The notes under the pieces: model-generated
Database searches by the model: none
What the model was told of the DNA's origin: nothing
What the model saw: only the letters and a program-made list of their open reading frames with translations
Program-made: the position numbers and the translations under genes
Origin: Candidatus Poseidoniales archaeon
GTDB taxonomy: Archaea > Thermoplasmatota > Poseidoniia > Poseidoniales > Poseidoniaceae
Direction: 5' to 3'
Length of the DNA: 15,340 nucleotides
Assembly: GCA_009887135.1 (NCBI GenBank)
Contig: QXYA01000167.1
Coordinates: forward strand, 2,078 to 17,417
Part shown: piece after piece, positions 14,018 through 15,340 of the stretch
How the letters are laid out: each line of letters starts with the position of its first letter
Numbering within the stretch: the stretch's first letter is position 1

Positions 14018-14094
14018 GCGCGGGTGGCTTAGTCGGTTAGAGCACCCGGCTGATAACCGGGAGGTCGCAGGTTCAAGTCCTGCCTCGCGCACCA
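14018..14094 (+). tRNA. trnI: tRNA-Ile (anticodon GAU)
   Basis: A full cloverleaf can be folded by eye. The acceptor stem GCGCGGG pairs with CTCGCGC, with one G-U. The D arm is GCTT/GAGC. The anticodon stem CCCGG/CCGGG encloses loop CTGATAA with anticodon GAT, which reads isoleucine AUC and AUU. The T arm GCAGG-TTCAAGT-CCTGC is standard. Discriminator A is followed by CCA in the DNA. There is no intron. TTCTTATGAC at about 13980-13989 could be a weak TATA element. Confidence 0.96.
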
Positions 14095-14170
14095 ACCCTC
14101 AACTTTTGGCTGTCGAAAGACTCGCAAAGCACATGAACGGGCGGCGTTCAGCACGTATTGAGGGAAAGCC

Positions 14171-15079
14171 ATGGTCGTTGTCTCAGGAAGTAATGCACAA
14201 CAGGTAGCAGAACAACTTGCACTTGCGCTGAATTGGGATCATGTACAACTTGAAGCCCGACGTTTCCCTGATACTGAAGGATACATTCGAATTCCTGAAG
14301 AACAAATCGAAGCCATTCGCAAGGAACCTGTCGTTGTTGTATCCAACACATTTCCAGATGCTGGGATTGTTGAAACGCTCCTCATGCTCAAAGCAATTTC
14401 AGATGTTCGAAAAGGTTCCTTGGAAAACCTTCGAGGAATAGAACCTCAAAGAATGGAGAATATCGGCCCCGGGGTATACCTCGCGGTACCATATTTCGGA
14501 TATTCTCGACAAGACAAGCGTTTCAAGCCTGGAGAAGTCATCTCCGCTCGGGCAATCGCTGATATGCTTGCAACACAGTGTGATGGCTTGACGGTACTCG
14601 ATTTACACGCCCCTCAAGTCCTCGAAAACCTCGATATTCCAGTCGCATTTACCTCGGCAATGCCAGAATTAGCGAACCATCTTCAATCTGAAGTCAAGCC
14701 AGATTTCATTCTCTCTCCAGACAAAGGTGCAATCGATCGTGCAAGTCAAGTTGCACAATTGATTGATTGTGAATTCTCCTATCTGGAGAAAACTCGTATT
14801 GATGCACATACAATTATCCACAAAGCGAAGGATTTGGATGTCAAAGGAAAGGTTGTGGCGATTGTCGATGATATGATTGCAACTGGCGGAACCATCTGTC
14901 GCGCTGCTGATGCTTTGAGAAGTCAAGGTGCCACAGAAGTTCACGCAGCTTGTTCCCACGGCCTCTTCACGGGTGGAGCAATTCGACGGCTTACACAATT
15001 TGTTGATGGCGTTCACGCTACAGGCAGTTTAGCAAATCCACGCTCAGTCATCGATGCGGGCGAAGCATTAGCACGTTGA
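14171..15079 (+). CDS. prs: Ribose-phosphate pyrophosphokinase (PRPP synthetase)
   Basis: Makes PRPP from ribose 5-phosphate and ATP, feeding purine, pyrimidine, histidine and tryptophan synthesis. The 302-residue protein has FPDTEGYIRI near 32-41, VPYFGYSRQDKRFKPGE at 106-122 (ATP site), DLHAPQVLENLDIPV at 144-158, the flexible-loop Lys207 and Arg209, and the PRPP-binding signature VDDMIATGGT at 232-241. Residues about 80-100 form a short extra segment before the ATP motif compared with bacterial enzymes. The start is ATG 14171, with GAGGG eight bases upstream. It follows tRNA-Ile by 76 bases. Family identity is firm. Confidence 0.95.
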   Translation: MVVVSGSNAQQVAEQLALALNWDHVQLEARRFPDTEGYIRIPEEQIEAIRKEPVVVVSNTFPDAGIVETLLMLKAISDVRKGSLENLRGIEPQRMENIGPGVYLAVPYFGYSRQDKRFKPGEVISARAIADMLATQCDGLTVLDLHAPQVLENLDIPVAFTSAMPELANHLQSEVKPDFILSPDKGAIDRASQVAQLIDCEFSYLEKTRIDAHTIIHKAKDLDVKGKVVAIVDDMIATGGTICRAADALRSQGATEVHAACSHGLFTGGAIRRLTQFVDGVHATGSLANPRSVIDAGEALAR

Positions 15080-15137
15080 GTTCGGGAACTTCTCAACAAC
15101 TGACCGCCTTACTGTGTTCAATTTCCCGTCCAATGCG

Positions 15138-15146
15138 TTTATATGG
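15138..15146 (+). promoter_or_regulatory. Archaeal TATA box upstream of the L7Ae gene
   Basis: TTTATATGG resembles the archaeal consensus and lies about 45 bases before the ATG. Transcription would start near 15170 and leave a leader of under 20 bases that still contains GAGGT at 15175-15179, seven bases before the start codon. Confidence 0.55.
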
Positions 15147-15186
15147 ACCGGTCACAGCGGAAGGATTACCACACGAGGTTATACCA

Positions 15187-15340
15187 ATGAGTGTACATGT
15201 AAGATTTGAAACCCCAAGCGACGTCGCCGACAAGATTTATGAGCTCATTAGAGCAAATTCCGGTGGCCGAATTAAGAAAGGAAGTAACGAAGTAACCAAG
15301 TCCGCAGAACGCGGTACTGCACAGTTCGTCGTCCTTGCAG
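15187..15340 (+). CDS. rpl7ae: Ribosomal protein L7Ae, 3' partial
   Basis: The first 51 codons of L7Ae, the kink-turn RNA-binding protein of the large ribosomal subunit that in archaea also assembles box C/D and H/ACA particles and RNase P. The diagnostic block GRIKKGSNEVTKSAERG is present at about residues 27-43, including the RNA-contacting KGxNExTK. The gene runs off the right edge. In many archaea it is followed by genes for S28e, L24e, Ndk and IF2, which could be expected just outside the window. Confidence 0.95.
   Translation, partial: MSVHVRFETPSDVADKIYELIRANSGGRIKKGSNEVTKSAERGTAQFVVLA

Noticed and set aside
14018..14094. tRNA-Ile as an attachment site for an integrated element
   Set aside because: No integrase, no repeated 3' tRNA fragment and only housekeeping genes follow.

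Overview
The window looks like a piece of a marine archaeal chromosome, most likely a Marine Group II euryarchaeon (Candidatus Poseidoniales) or a close relative. The archaeal markers are a deoxyhypusine synthase, the start of a ribosomal protein L7Ae gene with an upstream TATA-like element, a PRC-barrel protein and a tRNA-Ile(GAU). They sit beside bacterial-type genes (UvrB, a ZnuABC-type importer) that such genomes are known to have acquired. The phylum call is inference from gene content and style; no phylogeny was done. Genes are tightly packed, with ATG, GTG and TTG starts, several Shine-Dalgarno-like sites and neighbouring genes that touch or overlap.

Layout. (1) 1-3351, plus strand: a high-affinity zinc/manganese ABC importer. 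It holds the 3' part of a very unusual His/Asp-rich substrate-binding protein with two EF-hand loops, an unlisted 33-residue membrane microprotein (1500-1601), the ATPase and the permease. (2) 3378-7010, plus: a MazG/PRA-PH-like pyrophosphohydrolase, a FabG-like short-chain dehydrogenase and a UvrB with extra segments. (3) 7011-7655, minus: a CoA-binding-domain protein whose stop codon directly abuts that of uvrB. (4) 7745-10762, plus: an SDR protein without the catalytic tyrosine, a phytoene-desaturase-like FAD oxidoreductase and deoxyhypusine synthase. (5) 10752-12971, minus: a class III aminotransferase and, directly after it, a protein resembling the C-terminal half of an extended SDR. (6) 12972-13372: a 401-base AT-rich divergent intergenic region with repeated CCAATTGG-type palindromes and candidate promoters. 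(7) 13373-15340, plus: PRC-barrel protein, tRNA-Ile, PRPP synthetase and the start of L7Ae.

Functionally, region 1 is one uptake system: the extracellular protein would collect metal with its His/Asp arms and deliver it to the permease/ATPase. Most of the rest is housekeeping: nucleotide-pool cleaning, nucleotide excision repair, PRPP supply, eIF5A hypusination and translation. I found no CRISPR array, insertion sequence, phage module or defence island. The most interesting items are the EF-hand/His-rich metal-binding protein, the microprotein in its operon, the palindrome family in the divergent promoter region, the two degenerate SDR-like proteins and the insertion in UvrB.
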